DNA from: Polaromonas sp.
GTDB taxonomy: Bacteria; Pseudomonadota; Gammaproteobacteria; Burkholderiales; Burkholderiaceae_C
DNA: 64,000 bases
NCBI RefSeq assembly: GCF_029945895.1
Contig: NZ_JAQSDL010000085.1
Location: 1-64,000 of the forward strand
Direction of reading: 5' to 3'
In this document: positions 8,056-15,910 of the stretch, one piece after another
How the letters are laid out: the number at the start of each line of letters is the position of its first letter
How positions within the stretch are numbered: the first letter of the stretch is position 1
Notes under the pieces: model-generated
The model's database searches: none
Told to the model about the DNA's origin: nothing
What the model saw: only the letters and a program-made list of their open reading frames with translations
Position numbers and translations under genes: made by a program

Positions 8056-9762
8056 ATGAAACTCAGAACCAAGATGATTTCCGTGATGGCGCTGGTCTGC
8101 GCCTGTTTCACCTTGGCCATTGGTGTGGCGCTGGTGGGCATGCAGAACGCGAAAAGCCAGTTCGAGACCTTTCTGCAGCAGGACCAGGCCCTGCTTCAAG
8201 CCGGCAGCAATTTGTACGCCCAGGGTTTGCAGATGGGGCAGGCCTTGCGCAACATCGTGCTCGACCCGGCGAACAAGAAGGCCCAGGAAAACCTGGACGC
8301 TGCCAGCGACGAATTCAAGACCTCTTACCTAGCGGCGATGGCCCTTTCACGGCAGGATGCGGACACCTTGAGCATCCTGCAGAAAGTCGGCGATTTGCGT
8401 GAGAAGCAGGCGCTGCTCCAGAAGCAGATTGCCGGGCTCGCCCAGAGTGATGCCAGTGCCGCCAGCAGCCTGCTGAACACCGCAGAGACGCCGGTCTGGC
8501 GGGGCATGCGCGGGCATCTGCTGGAGTTCATCAAGGTAAAAAACGAGGCGGCCAAAACCACCGAAGCAGAACTGAGCCGGTTCACGCAGCAGATGCTGCT
8601 GATCAGTGTGGTCATGGCGTGTGTTGCCATTCTGCTGGGTGTCGGAATCACCTTCTGGCTGACCCGCGATGTGATGAAACAACTGGGCGGCGAGCCCGAC
8701 TACGCGGTGGCGATTGCCAGCAGCATTGCAGCCGGCGACCTGACGGTGGATGTGCAGACCCGCGCGGGTGATCAAACCAGCCTGTTGTTTGCGATGAAAC
8801 AGATGTGCAACAGCCTGGCCCGGGTGGTCGGCGAAGTCCGCAGCGGCACCGACACCATCGCCACGGCAAGCAGCCAGATCGCCGCCGGCAACCACGACCT
8901 CTCGTCCCGCACCGAAGAGCAGGCCAGCTCCCTGGAAGAGACCGCAGCGTCGATGGAAGAGCTGACGTCCACCGTCAAACAAAACGCCGACAACGCCCGC
9001 CAGGCCAACCAGCTGGCCGTCACCGCCTCCAGCGTTGCCGTCAAGGGCGGCAGCGTGGTCGCCGAAGTGGTCGGCACCATGGGCGCCATCAACGCCTCCT
9101 CCAGAAAGATCGTCGACATCATCGGCGTCATCGACGGCATCGCCTTCCAGACCAACATCCTCGCCCTGAACGCCGCCGTTGAAGCGGCTCGGGCCGGCGA
9201 GCAGGGAAGAGGCTTTGCCGTGGTTGCCGCAGAAGTCAGAAACCTCGCCCAGAGAAGTGCCGCAGCGGCCAAAGAGATCAAGACCCTGATAGGCGACTCC
9301 GTCGACAAAGTCGAAGAAGGCAGCAAACAGGTGGCCGAGGCCGGCAAGACCATGGACGAGATTGTGGACAGCGTCAAACGCGTGACCGACATCATGGCCG
9401 AGATCACGGCGGCCAGCCAGGAGCAGACCCAGGGCATCGAGCAGATCAACCAGGCGATCACGCAGATGGACCAGGTGACGCAGCAAAACGCTGCGCTGGT
9501 CGAAGAAGCCGCCGCCGCAGCGTCTTCGCTGCAGGAGCAGGCCAGCGGGCTCAGCCAGGTGGTGAGCGCCTTTCGGCTGAACCAGCAACATCAACAACAA
9601 CCCGGACAGGGCGATTCAGCACGCCGCACAAGCCACAGCCGCCCGCGTGAGAACCCCAGGCAGCCGCCCCGCGCCAAACAGGCCGTGGCTGCCCCGGTGC
9701 AGCGGCAGTTAAGCCATGCGGGTGGTCTGGCGACCGCGCAAGGGAGCTGGGAAACGTTTTAA
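8056..9762 (+). CDS. Methyl-accepting chemotaxis protein
   Basis: 568 residues. Membrane segment 1 lies at about 10-30, a helical periplasmic ligand-binding domain of four-helix-bundle type at 31-185, and membrane segment 2 at about 186-206. A HAMP domain and a long coiled-coil signalling domain follow. The highly conserved hairpin tip is clear ([35 protein letters not shown]). After the helices a flexible Gln/Pro/Arg-rich tail ends in GSWETF at the very C-terminus, the type of tether used to dock CheR (NWETF in E. coli receptors). The ligand cannot be told from sequence. A FliA-type promoter lies upstream; no other che gene is in the window. Confidence 0.95.
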   Translation: MKLRTKMISVMALVCACFTLAIGVALVGMQNAKSQFETFLQQDQALLQAGSNLYAQGLQMGQALRNIVLDPANKKAQENLDAASDEFKTSYLAAMALSRQDADTLSILQKVGDLREKQALLQKQIAGLAQSDASAASSLLNTAETPVWRGMRGHLLEFIKVKNEAAKTTEAELSRFTQQMLLISVVMACVAILLGVGITFWLTRDVMKQLGGEPDYAVAIASSIAAGDLTVDVQTRAGDQTSLLFAMKQMCNSLARVVGEVRSGTDTIATASSQIAAGNHDLSSRTEEQASSLEETAASMEELTSTVKQNADNARQANQLAVTASSVAVKGGSVVAEVVGTMGAINASSRKIVDIIGVIDGIAFQTNILALNAAVEAARAGEQGRGFAVVAAEVRNLAQRSAAAAKEIKTLIGDSVDKVEEGSKQVAEAGKTMDEIVDSVKRVTDIMAEITAASQEQTQGIEQINQAITQMDQVTQQNAALVEEAAAAASSLQEQASGLSQVVSAFRLNQQHQQQPGQGDSARRTSHSRPRENPRQPPRAKQAVAAPVQRQLSHAGGLATAQGSWETF

Positions 9763-9852
9763 GCGCTTCGCTGCAGGCTGGGAAACCCGCAACGCCCCCA
9801 CCCGGCGTGGCACGGCGCGGCGCGGCGGTTGTGCCTTTCGCCGGAAGAAAGA

Positions 9853-10599
9853 TCAGCCTTTTTTCTCAACCGGGTTGGCCGTCAGCCAATTCGCCGGATA
9901 AGCCCGCATGAACTCCCGGGCTTTCTCCGGGCGGGCGCCCAGCCAGGCGTCGTAAGCGCCTTCGTTCAATATCGCGACCATGCGTTTTTCGTTGCCGGGC
10001 TGCTGGTAGCGGCTCATCAGCGCGTGGCTGTTGGCGTTGACGGTGAGCAGGGTGTAGCTGATGATCACGTCGCCGTTTGCCCCCGTCCAGCTTTCCCACA
10101 GGCCCGCCACCCCCATGGGTTTGCCGTCTACCCGCGCGATGCGGGTGGACACGGCCTTGCCGCTGCGCCAGTCGTCTTCCATAAACGCCATCAGGGGCAC
10201 GATGCAGCGCTGACCGGCCAGCCAGGCGTCGCGGAAGTTGTTGGAGGTGGTCACGGTTTCCGAACGGGCATTGACCAGCTTGGTCGAACGCAGCTTGGCG
10301 TCTGACGCCGACTTGACCCAGCGCGGCACCAGGCCAAACTGCCCGGCGACCAGCTCACGCACCGGCGCCTCACGCGCAGGCTGGTCTGCGTCTGCGCCCT
10401 CTTCGCTCTTTGCAGCTTCTGTGGCTTCTGTGGCTTCTGTGGCCTCTGCGGCTTCCTGCGCCTCGGCGGCCAGGGCCGCGCGGATAAAAACACCCGGCTG
10501 GCGCGGCCACACGGCACGCCCCACAGGCACAAGCGGGGCGGGCACATGGAAGGCGTCGGGGTAAAGCGCGGTTTGAACGCTTTCGTAATAGGTACTCAT
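9853..10599 (-). CDS. SRAP (SOS response-associated peptidase, YedK/HMCES) family protein with Ser at position 2
   Basis: 248 residues. SRAP proteins cap abasic sites in single-stranded DNA through a thiazolidine made by Cys2, exposed after Met removal. Here the start reads MSTYYESV, so position 2 is Ser; an in-frame stop lies a few codons upstream, so no longer start supplies a Cys. The other active-site residues appear kept: Asn110 (VNARSE), Glu141 (AFMEDDW) and His192 (NSHALM), with spacing like YedK Asn75, Glu105 and His160. Residues ~42-78 are a low-complexity Ala/Glu/Thr insert encoded by 9-bp tandem repeats. It may be an inactive or altered SRAP. Confidence 0.85.
   Translation of the reverse strand: MSTYYESVQTALYPDAFHVPAPLVPVGRAVWPRQPGVFIRAALAAEAQEAAEATEATEATEAAKSEEGADADQPAREAPVRELVAGQFGLVPRWVKSASDAKLRSTKLVNARSETVTTSNNFRDAWLAGQRCIVPLMAFMEDDWRSGKAVSTRIARVDGKPMGVAGLWESWTGANGDVIISYTLLTVNANSHALMSRYQQPGNEKRMVAILNEGAYDAWLGARPEKAREFMRAYPANWLTANPVEKKG
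10415..10450. repeat. Nine-base tandem repeat inside the SRAP gene
   Basis: Three exact copies of GCTTCTGTG and a fourth with two changes lie head to tail. On the coding (minus) strand they encode repeated Glu-Ala-Thr. Slippage here would change the linker length by three residues at a time without shifting the frame. Confidence 0.85.
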
Positions 10600-10776
10600 G
10601 CGGCGATGCTATCGCACAGCAGCGCCTGGCAGCCGCGCACTGCCTCCACGCGCAGGCCAATTACAAGTTGGCGTCCTTCGCCGACATACAAGGCCGCAGC
10701 GGACAGGTAACATGTTTCAAGGCCGCGTCACACACGGCAGCTCAAGCCACCCATTCAATTCATCCAGGAGATTGCC

Positions 10777-10995
10777 ATGCCCCAGTTCGCCATGATTACC
10801 GGTGACGTGACTTACACACCGGGTGACGGTGCACCCATCACGATTCCGCAGGTTCGCGTTGAAGTAGCGCTGTCTTTCGACAGCGCCACCCTGAGCTGGG
10901 AAGACGCCCCGGGCATCGTCGGCCTGACGGCCATTCCCATCACGCAGTTTGATGACTATGTGACAGACGGAAAGATCACCTGGATACCGGAATAA
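10777..10995 (+). CDS. Small conserved-looking cytoplasmic protein
   Basis: 72 residues, ATG preceded by CAGGAG at a good distance. There is no signal peptide or membrane segment. The sequence alternates hydrophobic and polar residues in short strands (VRVEVALSF, ATLSWED, GIVGLTAIPITQF), suggesting a small beta-rich fold. No family is recognised. It ends 29 bases before the GTG of the M23 peptidase and may share its transcript. Confidence 0.65.
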   Translation: MPQFAMITGDVTYTPGDGAPITIPQVRVEVALSFDSATLSWEDAPGIVGLTAIPITQFDDYVTDGKITWIPE

Positions 10996-11024
10996 ACCAG
11001 CAAGCAAGCCCTGCCTCCCGTACC

Positions 11025-11972
11025 GTGACCACCCGCTTTTTTCAGCCCACCTCCGCGCCTTCTCCCGCGCCCTCCCACACGCTTTCCGACACGCCTCTCA
11101 CCCGCCGCTGTGCCCTGCTGGCCGGCGCGGGTTTGCTGGCGTGGCCGGCGGCCCGCCTTGCCGCGGCACCTGCCTCGCCATCGCCATCGCCGTCATCTTC
11201 TGGCGTCTGGCCGCGTGCGCTGGCCGTGCCCGGCGGTGTGGCCCGGCTCTCGCTGGGTCCGGCAGGGGTGCGGCCGGTGGCGCATCTGCGGCTCGCTGAT
11301 GGCGACGTGCCGCTGCTGGTGGTGGGCGACGTGATCGAGTGGACGGCGCTGGTGGGCATTGCGCTGTCGGCTGCGCCCGGCGAAGCCAGCATTGCCGTGC
11401 AGGCGCCCGAGGGCGGCCAGCACGCGCTGAGTTATGCGGTGGCGGCCAAACGCTACAGCGAGCAGCAACTCAAGGTCTCGCCGCGCACGGTGGACCTGTC
11501 GCCGGAGGACCTGGCGCGTTACGAGCGCGAGCGCGCGCACCAGGCGTTGGTGATGGCCACCTTCAGCCAGCCCCTGCCGCAGACCCTGCGCATGCAGGTG
11601 CCCACGCCGGGGCGGCGCTCCAGCTCCTTCGGCTTGCGGCGCGTGTTCAACGGGCAGGCACGCAGCCCGCACAGCGGCATGGACATTGCGGCCGGCACGG
11701 GCACCCCCGTGCTGGCGCCGCTGCCAAGCCGGGTGATCGACATCGGCGACTACTTTTTCAACGGCAACACCGTCTGGCTGGACCACGGCGGCGGCCTGCT
11801 GAGCATGGTCTGCCACCTGAGCGCCATCGACGTGCAGCCGGGCGATGTGCTGAAAACCGGCGAACGCGTGGGCGCCGTGGGTGCCACCGGCCGCGTGACG
11901 GGGCCGCACCTGCACTGGGGCGTGATGCTGAACCGAACCATGGTGGACCCGGCGCTGTTTCTGCCCGCCTGA
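11025..11972 (+). CDS. M23 family (LytM-type) peptidoglycan endopeptidase, exported
   Basis: 315 residues from a GTG start. Residues ~25-50 carry a Tat-like or Sec signal (TRRCALLAGAGLLAW and an Ala-rich end), so it acts in the periplasm. The C-terminal third is a peptidase M23 domain with the zinc and catalytic motifs: SSFGLRRVFNG, HSGMDIA (HxxxD) and GPHLHWGV (HxH). M23 enzymes cut peptide cross-links of peptidoglycan; all metal ligands are present, so it should be active. The N-terminal ~150 residues form a beta-rich domain seen in many proteobacterial M23 proteins. Confidence 0.92.
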   Translation: MTTRFFQPTSAPSPAPSHTLSDTPLTRRCALLAGAGLLAWPAARLAAAPASPSPSPSSSGVWPRALAVPGGVARLSLGPAGVRPVAHLRLADGDVPLLVVGDVIEWTALVGIALSAAPGEASIAVQAPEGGQHALSYAVAAKRYSEQQLKVSPRTVDLSPEDLARYERERAHQALVMATFSQPLPQTLRMQVPTPGRRSSSFGLRRVFNGQARSPHSGMDIAAGTGTPVLAPLPSRVIDIGDYFFNGNTVWLDHGGGLLSMVCHLSAIDVQPGDVLKTGERVGAVGATGRVTGPHLHWGVMLNRTMVDPALFLPA

Positions 11973-11991
11973 GGCGCGGCGCAGCCACCCC

Positions 11992-12058
11992 CGTTCGCCC
12001 TGAGCTTGTCGAAGGGTAGCCACCATGCCAACAGGCTTCACAGGCTCAGCCCGAACGG
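11992..12058. repeat. REP-like extragenic palindrome
   Basis: GTTCGCCCTGAGCTTGTCGA (11992-12011, continuing AGGG) is the widespread proteobacterial extragenic repeat. A degenerate inverted partner (TTCACAGGCTCAGCCCGAAC) follows at about 12037-12056, so RNA from here can fold into a long imperfect hairpin beyond the M23 gene. Confidence 0.7.
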
Positions 12059-12083
12059 CAAGGCACAAATTCACCAGTCAAAT

Positions 12084-12137
12084 GTGCCTTCAGCCCAATA
12101 CTGGCGTGCGGCAGCAGCTCTCAAAAGCATAGCAACT
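12084..12137 (-). repeat. Dispersed intergenic element, copy 2
   Basis: Reverse-strand copy: TTGCTATGCTTTTGAGAGCTG, then GGGCTGAAGGC. It lies immediately beyond the REP-like palindrome. Confidence 0.5.
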
Positions 12138-12265
12138 TCCCCTCCTGAAGCCCGTCGCCGCTGGTTCTGGACGCCCGCCCCTAGCCCATTAGGTCGCCAA
12201 CACTAGGGGAAACCCTCAAAATTGGGCCATTGTTGAACCACTTCCAAACTTCCCAAGGAAACCCC

Positions 12266-12793
12266 ATGAGCGCCAAAAACCTGTCTACCGTTGCTGCCGA
12301 CCTGATCGAGTCTTACGGCAACACCGCCAGAAACGTGATTGATGCCTACCGCGCCGGCGGCGAGCGTGTGGTCAGCGAGCTGGAGCAGCGCTGGAACCGC
12401 GCGCTGAAACAGTCGCGCTCGGAACTGAGCAACGAAACCGCAAAAAACGCCCGCGCTGCGCAGCTGGCCTTCAGCGCGCTGTACAGCAAGGGCCTGACCC
12501 TGAGCTCCGACGGCGCCCAGCAGGTGGTGAGCCAGCTGGTGAAGCTGGCTGAAACCGGCGTCGAGCGCGCCGCCGCCAACGCCGCGATGTTTGAAGAAAA
12601 AACCGGCGCAAACACGCTGACCACCCTTGCCGCCGTCACGGCACCCGGCGCGCTGGCACTGAGCAAGCTGGCCGCGCAGATCGAGCAGAAAACCGCCAGC
12701 CTGGCCGACAAGATTGCCGGCGACGAGGCCACCACGGTCAAGGCCAAGCGCAGCTCGGCCTTCAGCCAGCGCCGCGCCGCCAAAGCCGCCTGA
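12266..12793 (+). CDS. Phasin-like helical protein
   Basis: 175 residues from the ATG at 12266, preceded by AAGGAAA; the open frame reaches further upstream without a better site. The protein is Ala-rich, almost wholly helical by appearance and has no signal peptide, with amphipathic heptad-like spacing and a basic C-terminal tail (KAKRSSAFSQRRAAKAA). This pattern resembles phasins, which coat polyhydroxyalkanoate granules, and other granule-associated proteins of Burkholderiales. There is no PHA synthase gene in the window, so the role is inferred only from the composition. Confidence 0.6.
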   Translation: MSAKNLSTVAADLIESYGNTARNVIDAYRAGGERVVSELEQRWNRALKQSRSELSNETAKNARAAQLAFSALYSKGLTLSSDGAQQVVSQLVKLAETGVERAAANAAMFEEKTGANTLTTLAAVTAPGALALSKLAAQIEQKTASLADKIAGDEATTVKAKRSSAFSQRRAAKAA

Positions 12794-12813
12794 TCCGGTT
12801 TTTATATAAGAAA

Positions 12814-12868
12814 AGTGGCACCAGCCCTTGATGGGCGGGCGCCACCAGCTATCAAAGATATAGCATTT
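12814..12868 (-). repeat. Dispersed intergenic element, copy 3
   Basis: Reverse-strand copy with TTGATAGCTGGTGGCGCCCG and AAGGGCTGGTGCCAC. It sits between the convergent phasin-like and ArsR genes. Confidence 0.7.
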
Positions 12869-12903
12869 GACGCCCGGGAAAGCAGCCGCTTTCCTGGGCG
12901 TCA
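12868..12903. terminator. Hairpin at the end of the ArsR gene
   Basis: TGACGCCCGGGAAAGC and GCTTTCCTGGGCGTCA form a 16-base stem with one imperfect pair and a four-base loop. It overlaps the stop codon of the ArsR gene. There is no T run on either side, so it may stabilise or stop transcripts rather than be a classic intrinsic terminator. Confidence 0.4.
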
Positions 12904-13266
12904 GTCCTTCTGGCCCGTCTCCATCGCCAGTTTGAAGCGGCCCAGCGCCTGATCCCACTGCCGGGCAATGAGTTCCAGCGTGCGGCGCGCCTCGTCCAGC
13001 TGCTGCGGCTCAAACTGCCACAGGCGTTCGCGGCCAATCTTCAGGTCTTTCACCAGCCCGGCATCGGCCAGCACCTGCAGGTGCTTGGTGACGGCCTGGC
13101 GCGTGAGCGCGGTGTTGGCGGTGAGCTGCGCAATCGAAAACACGCCGCCCACACACAGCGCGGCAACGAGCTGCAGGCGTGTCTTGTCGCCCAGCGCAAA
13201 AAAAACCGGCGCCATGTCGGGTGCGGGTGCTGCCCCCCTGTCAGCGCGCGGTTGGGCTGGTGACAT
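12901..13266 (-). CDS. ArsR family winged-helix regulator
   Basis: About 121 residues from the ATG at 13266, which overlaps the end of the SRPBCC gene by 26 bases; a second ATG at 13215 starts right at the conserved domain (MAPVFFALGDKTR). The winged helix is clear: FALGDKTRLQLVAAL, SIAQLTANTALTRQAVTKHL, QVLADAGLV, and a GRERLWQFEP wing. No metal-binding cysteine pattern is visible. It follows two SRPBCC genes on the same strand and probably regulates them, as such ArsR-AHSA1 pairs are common. Confidence 0.85.
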   Translation of the reverse strand: MSPAQPRADRGAAPAPDMAPVFFALGDKTRLQLVAALCVGGVFSIAQLTANTALTRQAVTKHLQVLADAGLVKDLKIGRERLWQFEPQQLDEARRTLELIARQWDQALGRFKLAMETGQKD

Positions 13267-13717
13267 GGCGGGCAATGTTGTCGAGCTGATGCGGCCAGCC
13301 GTTGCTGACGCCGCGGAAGGCTTCCATGCGGCGCGCCGGCGGCACCTTGTCAAAGCCGGTTTCGGTCACCGTCAGCAGCGTGCCGTCGGGGGCGTCTTTC
13401 AGGGTGAAGGTCACCAGGGTGCGTTCTTCTTTTGAGTAGTCCACCCCCGCGTCAACCGCATGGGGGTGCCAGCGGTAACTCATCAGGGTTTCGGGCTCGA
13501 CGCGGTCGATCACCACGTCGAACACCACATGTTCATACCCCTGGATGGTGATGGGCCCCTGCACACGCTGGCCGGGCTCGAAACGCTGGCCGGTGAGCCT
13601 GGCGCCAAACCATTTGCCGTATTCCTCGGCGTGGGTGAGTGAATGCCACACCTTGTTGCGCGGGGCCTGGATGTGAATGCTGCGTTCGACGCGGTCGGTG
13701 CTGCTGTCGGTGGTCAT
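13241..13717 (-). CDS. SRPBCC (AHSA1-like) domain protein
   Basis: 158 residues starting at the ATG at 13717 after AGGAG. It shows the AHSA1/START-like pattern: RSIHIQAPRNKVWHSLTHAE, YGKWFGARLTG, a central beta-sheet with FDVVIDRVEPE and LMSYRWHP, and the C-terminal helix AFRGVSNGWPHQLDNIARHV. Such proteins form a hydrophobic cavity; the ligand is unknown. It sits between another SRPBCC gene and an overlapping ArsR gene, so the three probably form one transcript. Confidence 0.88.
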   Translation of the reverse strand: MTTDSSTDRVERSIHIQAPRNKVWHSLTHAEEYGKWFGARLTGQRFEPGQRVQGPITIQGYEHVVFDVVIDRVEPETLMSYRWHPHAVDAGVDYSKEERTLVTFTLKDAPDGTLLTVTETGFDKVPPARRMEAFRGVSNGWPHQLDNIARHVTSPTAR

Positions 13718-13781
13718 GAGTGAACTCCTGTCGGTGAATGTTAGCGGGGTCTGTGGGCTTGTGTTCAGGCGGAGCAGCGCT

Positions 13782-14249
13782 TCAGGCGGAGCAGTCCGTG
13801 ACTTCCGGAATGAAAGGCGCACCCTGCCCGGTCTCGACCAGGCTTTGCAGGCTGCCAAGGTACTGGTTCCAGCCGCGTTCGCAGACCGCAAAACATTCAA
13901 AGTCCGGCGTGAGGCCCATATGTTCAAAGTCCAGCAGGGTTTGGCCGCCCGGCTGTGGCGTGAGCCGGAAAACGATGTCGGTGCCCACCCATTCGTCCTT
14001 GCGTTTGAAAGCGTCGACGTTGATCAGGGCCTCCACACAATGCCAGCGCACTTCACGCCCGGGCTCCAGGCTGTTGATCTGCATGACCTTGTGGTGTTCG
14101 CCAAAACGGAAGGTGGCCTTGCCACCCACGGTGGTGGCGACGTCGCAGCTCTGCGTCCACCAGCTGCGCAGGCCGTGCTGTGTGGCCACGGCCTGGTAAA
14201 CGGCGGCAGGGGAAGCGGCCAGCAGAAGCTGGCGGTGGTAGGTGTCCAT
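13782..14249 (-). CDS. SRPBCC (AHSA1-like) domain protein
   Basis: 155 residues from the ATG at 14249, preceded by AAGGAGC. Features are RQLLLAASPAAVYQAVATQHGL, the conserved LRSWWTQ, GGKATFRFGEH, PGREVRWHCVEALI and the C-terminal FAVCERGWNQYLGSLQSLVE. This matches the activator-of-Hsp90-ATPase-like subgroup of the START superfamily; ligand and partner are unknown. It is the first gene of the ArsR cluster and divergent from the HAD gene at 14386. Confidence 0.88.
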   Translation of the reverse strand: MDTYHRQLLLAASPAAVYQAVATQHGLRSWWTQSCDVATTVGGKATFRFGEHHKVMQINSLEPGREVRWHCVEALINVDAFKRKDEWVGTDIVFRLTPQPGGQTLLDFEHMGLTPDFECFAVCERGWNQYLGSLQSLVETGQGAPFIPEVTDCSA

Positions 14250-14373
14250 GAAAAAGCTCCTTGTAGATAAATAGGCAACCATTTTGTTGCGTTTATATTC
14301 TGCATCGCTTTGACCTGTCATGCAACCATTTTGTTGCATGATTTGATGCTGCGTCGCCGGCAGCCCGCGTGCG

Positions 14374-14379
14374 GATAAT
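14374..14379 (+). promoter_or_regulatory. GATAAT -10 element, probable leaderless start
   Basis: GATAAT ends six bases before the ATG at 14386 and there is no ribosome binding site, which suggests transcription starts at the start codon. Confidence 0.4.
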
Positions 14380-14385
14380 GCGCAA

Positions 14386-15099
14386 ATGACCACCCCACCC
14401 GCCCCCGCTCTCCCCCAGGTTCTGGCTTTTGATGTTTTTGGCACCGTGGTGGACTGGCACAGCGGCATCGCGCGCGAAGTGCAGGCCCTGCGCCCCGCTG
14501 TGGACGGCGCCGCGTTTGCGCTGGCCTGGCGCGCCGGCTACCAGCCGGCCATGCGCCGCGTGATGGCCGGTGAGTTGGGCTGGACGCTGATTGACGACCT
14601 GCACCGGCTGATCCTCGACGGCCTCCTCGACCAGTTCGGGCTGGGCAATTTGAGCGAGGCGCAGAAGCAGCACCTGAACAAGGCCTGGCACCGGCTCGAC
14701 CCGTGGCCCGATGTGGTGGAAGGCCTGACGCGGCTCAAGTCGCGCTTCACGATCTGCACGCTGTCCAACGGCAACATCGGCCTGCTCACCCACATGGCCA
14801 AACGCGCGGGCCTGCCGTGGGACTGCATCCTGTCGGCCGAAGTCTTTCGCGCCTACAAGCCCGACCCGGCCACCTACCTGGGCGTGGCCAAGGTGTTTGA
14901 CCTGGCCCCCGCCGACGTGATGCTGGTCGCCGCCCACCAGGATGACCTGGCCGCCGCCCGCGCCTGCGGCCTGCAGACCGCCTACATCGAGCGGCCGGCC
15001 GAGTTCGGCGCGGCGCAGCCCAAGGACGTGTCGCCCGACCCCGCCAACACTCGCCACGCCAAAGACCTGCGGGCGCTGGCGGAGCAGCTGGGCTGCTGA
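14386..15099 (+). CDS. HAD superfamily, type II 2-haloacid dehalogenase-like hydrolase
   Basis: 237 residues. The HAD motifs are in order: FDVFGTVVDW with nucleophile Asp16; TLSNGN (motif II); AYKPDPATY with the motif III Lys; and a motif IV segment MLVAAHQDDLAAARACG. The large helical cap between motifs I and II and the DxFGTVVDW form fit L-2-haloacid dehalogenases, which hydrolyse 2-haloacids to 2-hydroxyacids through an aspartyl ester. Many family members act on other substrates, so the substrate is not established. Cytoplasmic. Confidence 0.88.
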   Translation: MTTPPAPALPQVLAFDVFGTVVDWHSGIAREVQALRPAVDGAAFALAWRAGYQPAMRRVMAGELGWTLIDDLHRLILDGLLDQFGLGNLSEAQKQHLNKAWHRLDPWPDVVEGLTRLKSRFTICTLSNGNIGLLTHMAKRAGLPWDCILSAEVFRAYKPDPATYLGVAKVFDLAPADVMLVAAHQDDLAAARACGLQTAYIERPAEFGAAQPKDVSPDPANTRHAKDLRALAEQLGC

Positions 15100-15171
15100 G
15101 GGCGCCGCCGCAGCCAGGACTGCCACGCTTGACAGTCAGCGCCTGACAACCCCCAGCGGGTTTGGCGCGGC

Positions 15172-15816
15172 TCAGGCTGAGGCCAACTCGCTGGCGCGCC
15201 CGCGTCTGTTCGACAGCAGCACGTTGTCCATGGCGATCTCCTGACCCGCCTGCATGGCTGCTATCCAGTCGCTGGTCCCTGTCACTGCCGCGAAGTTGCT
15301 GTGGAACACCACGCTGAATACGCGGTGAATTTCTTCCGCGCTGGCCCGACCCGCGGCATTGGCATAGGGCAAGGCGCCGCTCGCATCAGAGAGAAACTCC
15401 GCTTTCAGGCCACGATGCATGGCCTCAAACGCTGTGGAGGCGACACAGTTGTGGGTCATGTAGCCGGTCAGACTGAGCGTGTCGATCCGATGACGCGCAA
15501 TCCAGTCCGCGAAGTCTGTCCCGGTGAAAACGCTGGGAAAGGTCTTGGTGACCAGGTGGTCATGCGGGCGCCTGGCGATCTCGGGATGCAGCTGTCCATT
15601 GTGTGCATCTGCCTGAAACAGCGGCGCGCCTTTTGCGGCGTGATGGCGCACCACGACCACGGGAATGCCGGCTGCGCTGGCTGCATCCATGGCCTGCGTC
15701 ACGTTGGGCAATGTCTGCTCAATCGGCGGGTATTCGATGGGTAAACCGCCGCCCTCGAAATATTCGTTTTGTACGTCGATCACCACCAGGGCGCGGCGCG
15801 GTGCGGGTTTATTCAT
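15172..15816 (-). CDS. Isochorismatase-like cysteine hydrolase
   Basis: 214 residues from the ATG at 15816, preceded by AAAAGGAG. The catalytic triad of the family is visible: Asp in ALVVIDVQNEYF, Lys in VTKTFPSVFTGT, and Cys in TGYMTHNCVASTAFEA, followed by the usual cis-peptide region. Relatives are amidohydrolases such as nicotinamidase and ureidoacrylate hydrolase; the substrate here is not clear. It is divergent from a GlxA-type regulator with 94 bases between them, a common arrangement in which the regulator controls the hydrolase. Confidence 0.9.
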   Translation of the reverse strand: MNKPAPRRALVVIDVQNEYFEGGGLPIEYPPIEQTLPNVTQAMDAASAAGIPVVVVRHHAAKGAPLFQADAHNGQLHPEIARRPHDHLVTKTFPSVFTGTDFADWIARHRIDTLSLTGYMTHNCVASTAFEAMHRGLKAEFLSDASGALPYANAAGRASAEEIHRVFSVVFHSNFAAVTGTSDWIAAMQAGQEIAMDNVLLSNRRGRASELASA

Positions 15817-15898
15817 GGGTAGCTCCTTTTCAGTTGGGACAAGCTTATTGTTCGTCCACAGCCGGTGGCTGAAAAGTGGCCCGATAGCCATATACCGA

Positions 15899-15904
15899 TA
15901 GAAT
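15899..15904 (+). promoter_or_regulatory. TAGAAT -10 element, probable leaderless start
   Basis: TAGAAT ends six bases before the ATG at 15911 and no Shine-Dalgarno is present. The same geometry occurs at 2600, 14386 and 39850. Confidence 0.45.
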
Positions 15905-15910
15905 CGGGCC

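Noticed and set aside
8347-9600. A 417-codon minus-strand open frame
   Set aside because: It is antisense to the chemoreceptor gene and shows only the low-complexity composition of a shadow frame.
12868-12903. A classic intrinsic terminator between phasin-like and ArsR genes
   Set aside because: The hairpin is strong, but no T run follows on either strand; reported only as a hairpin with low confidence.
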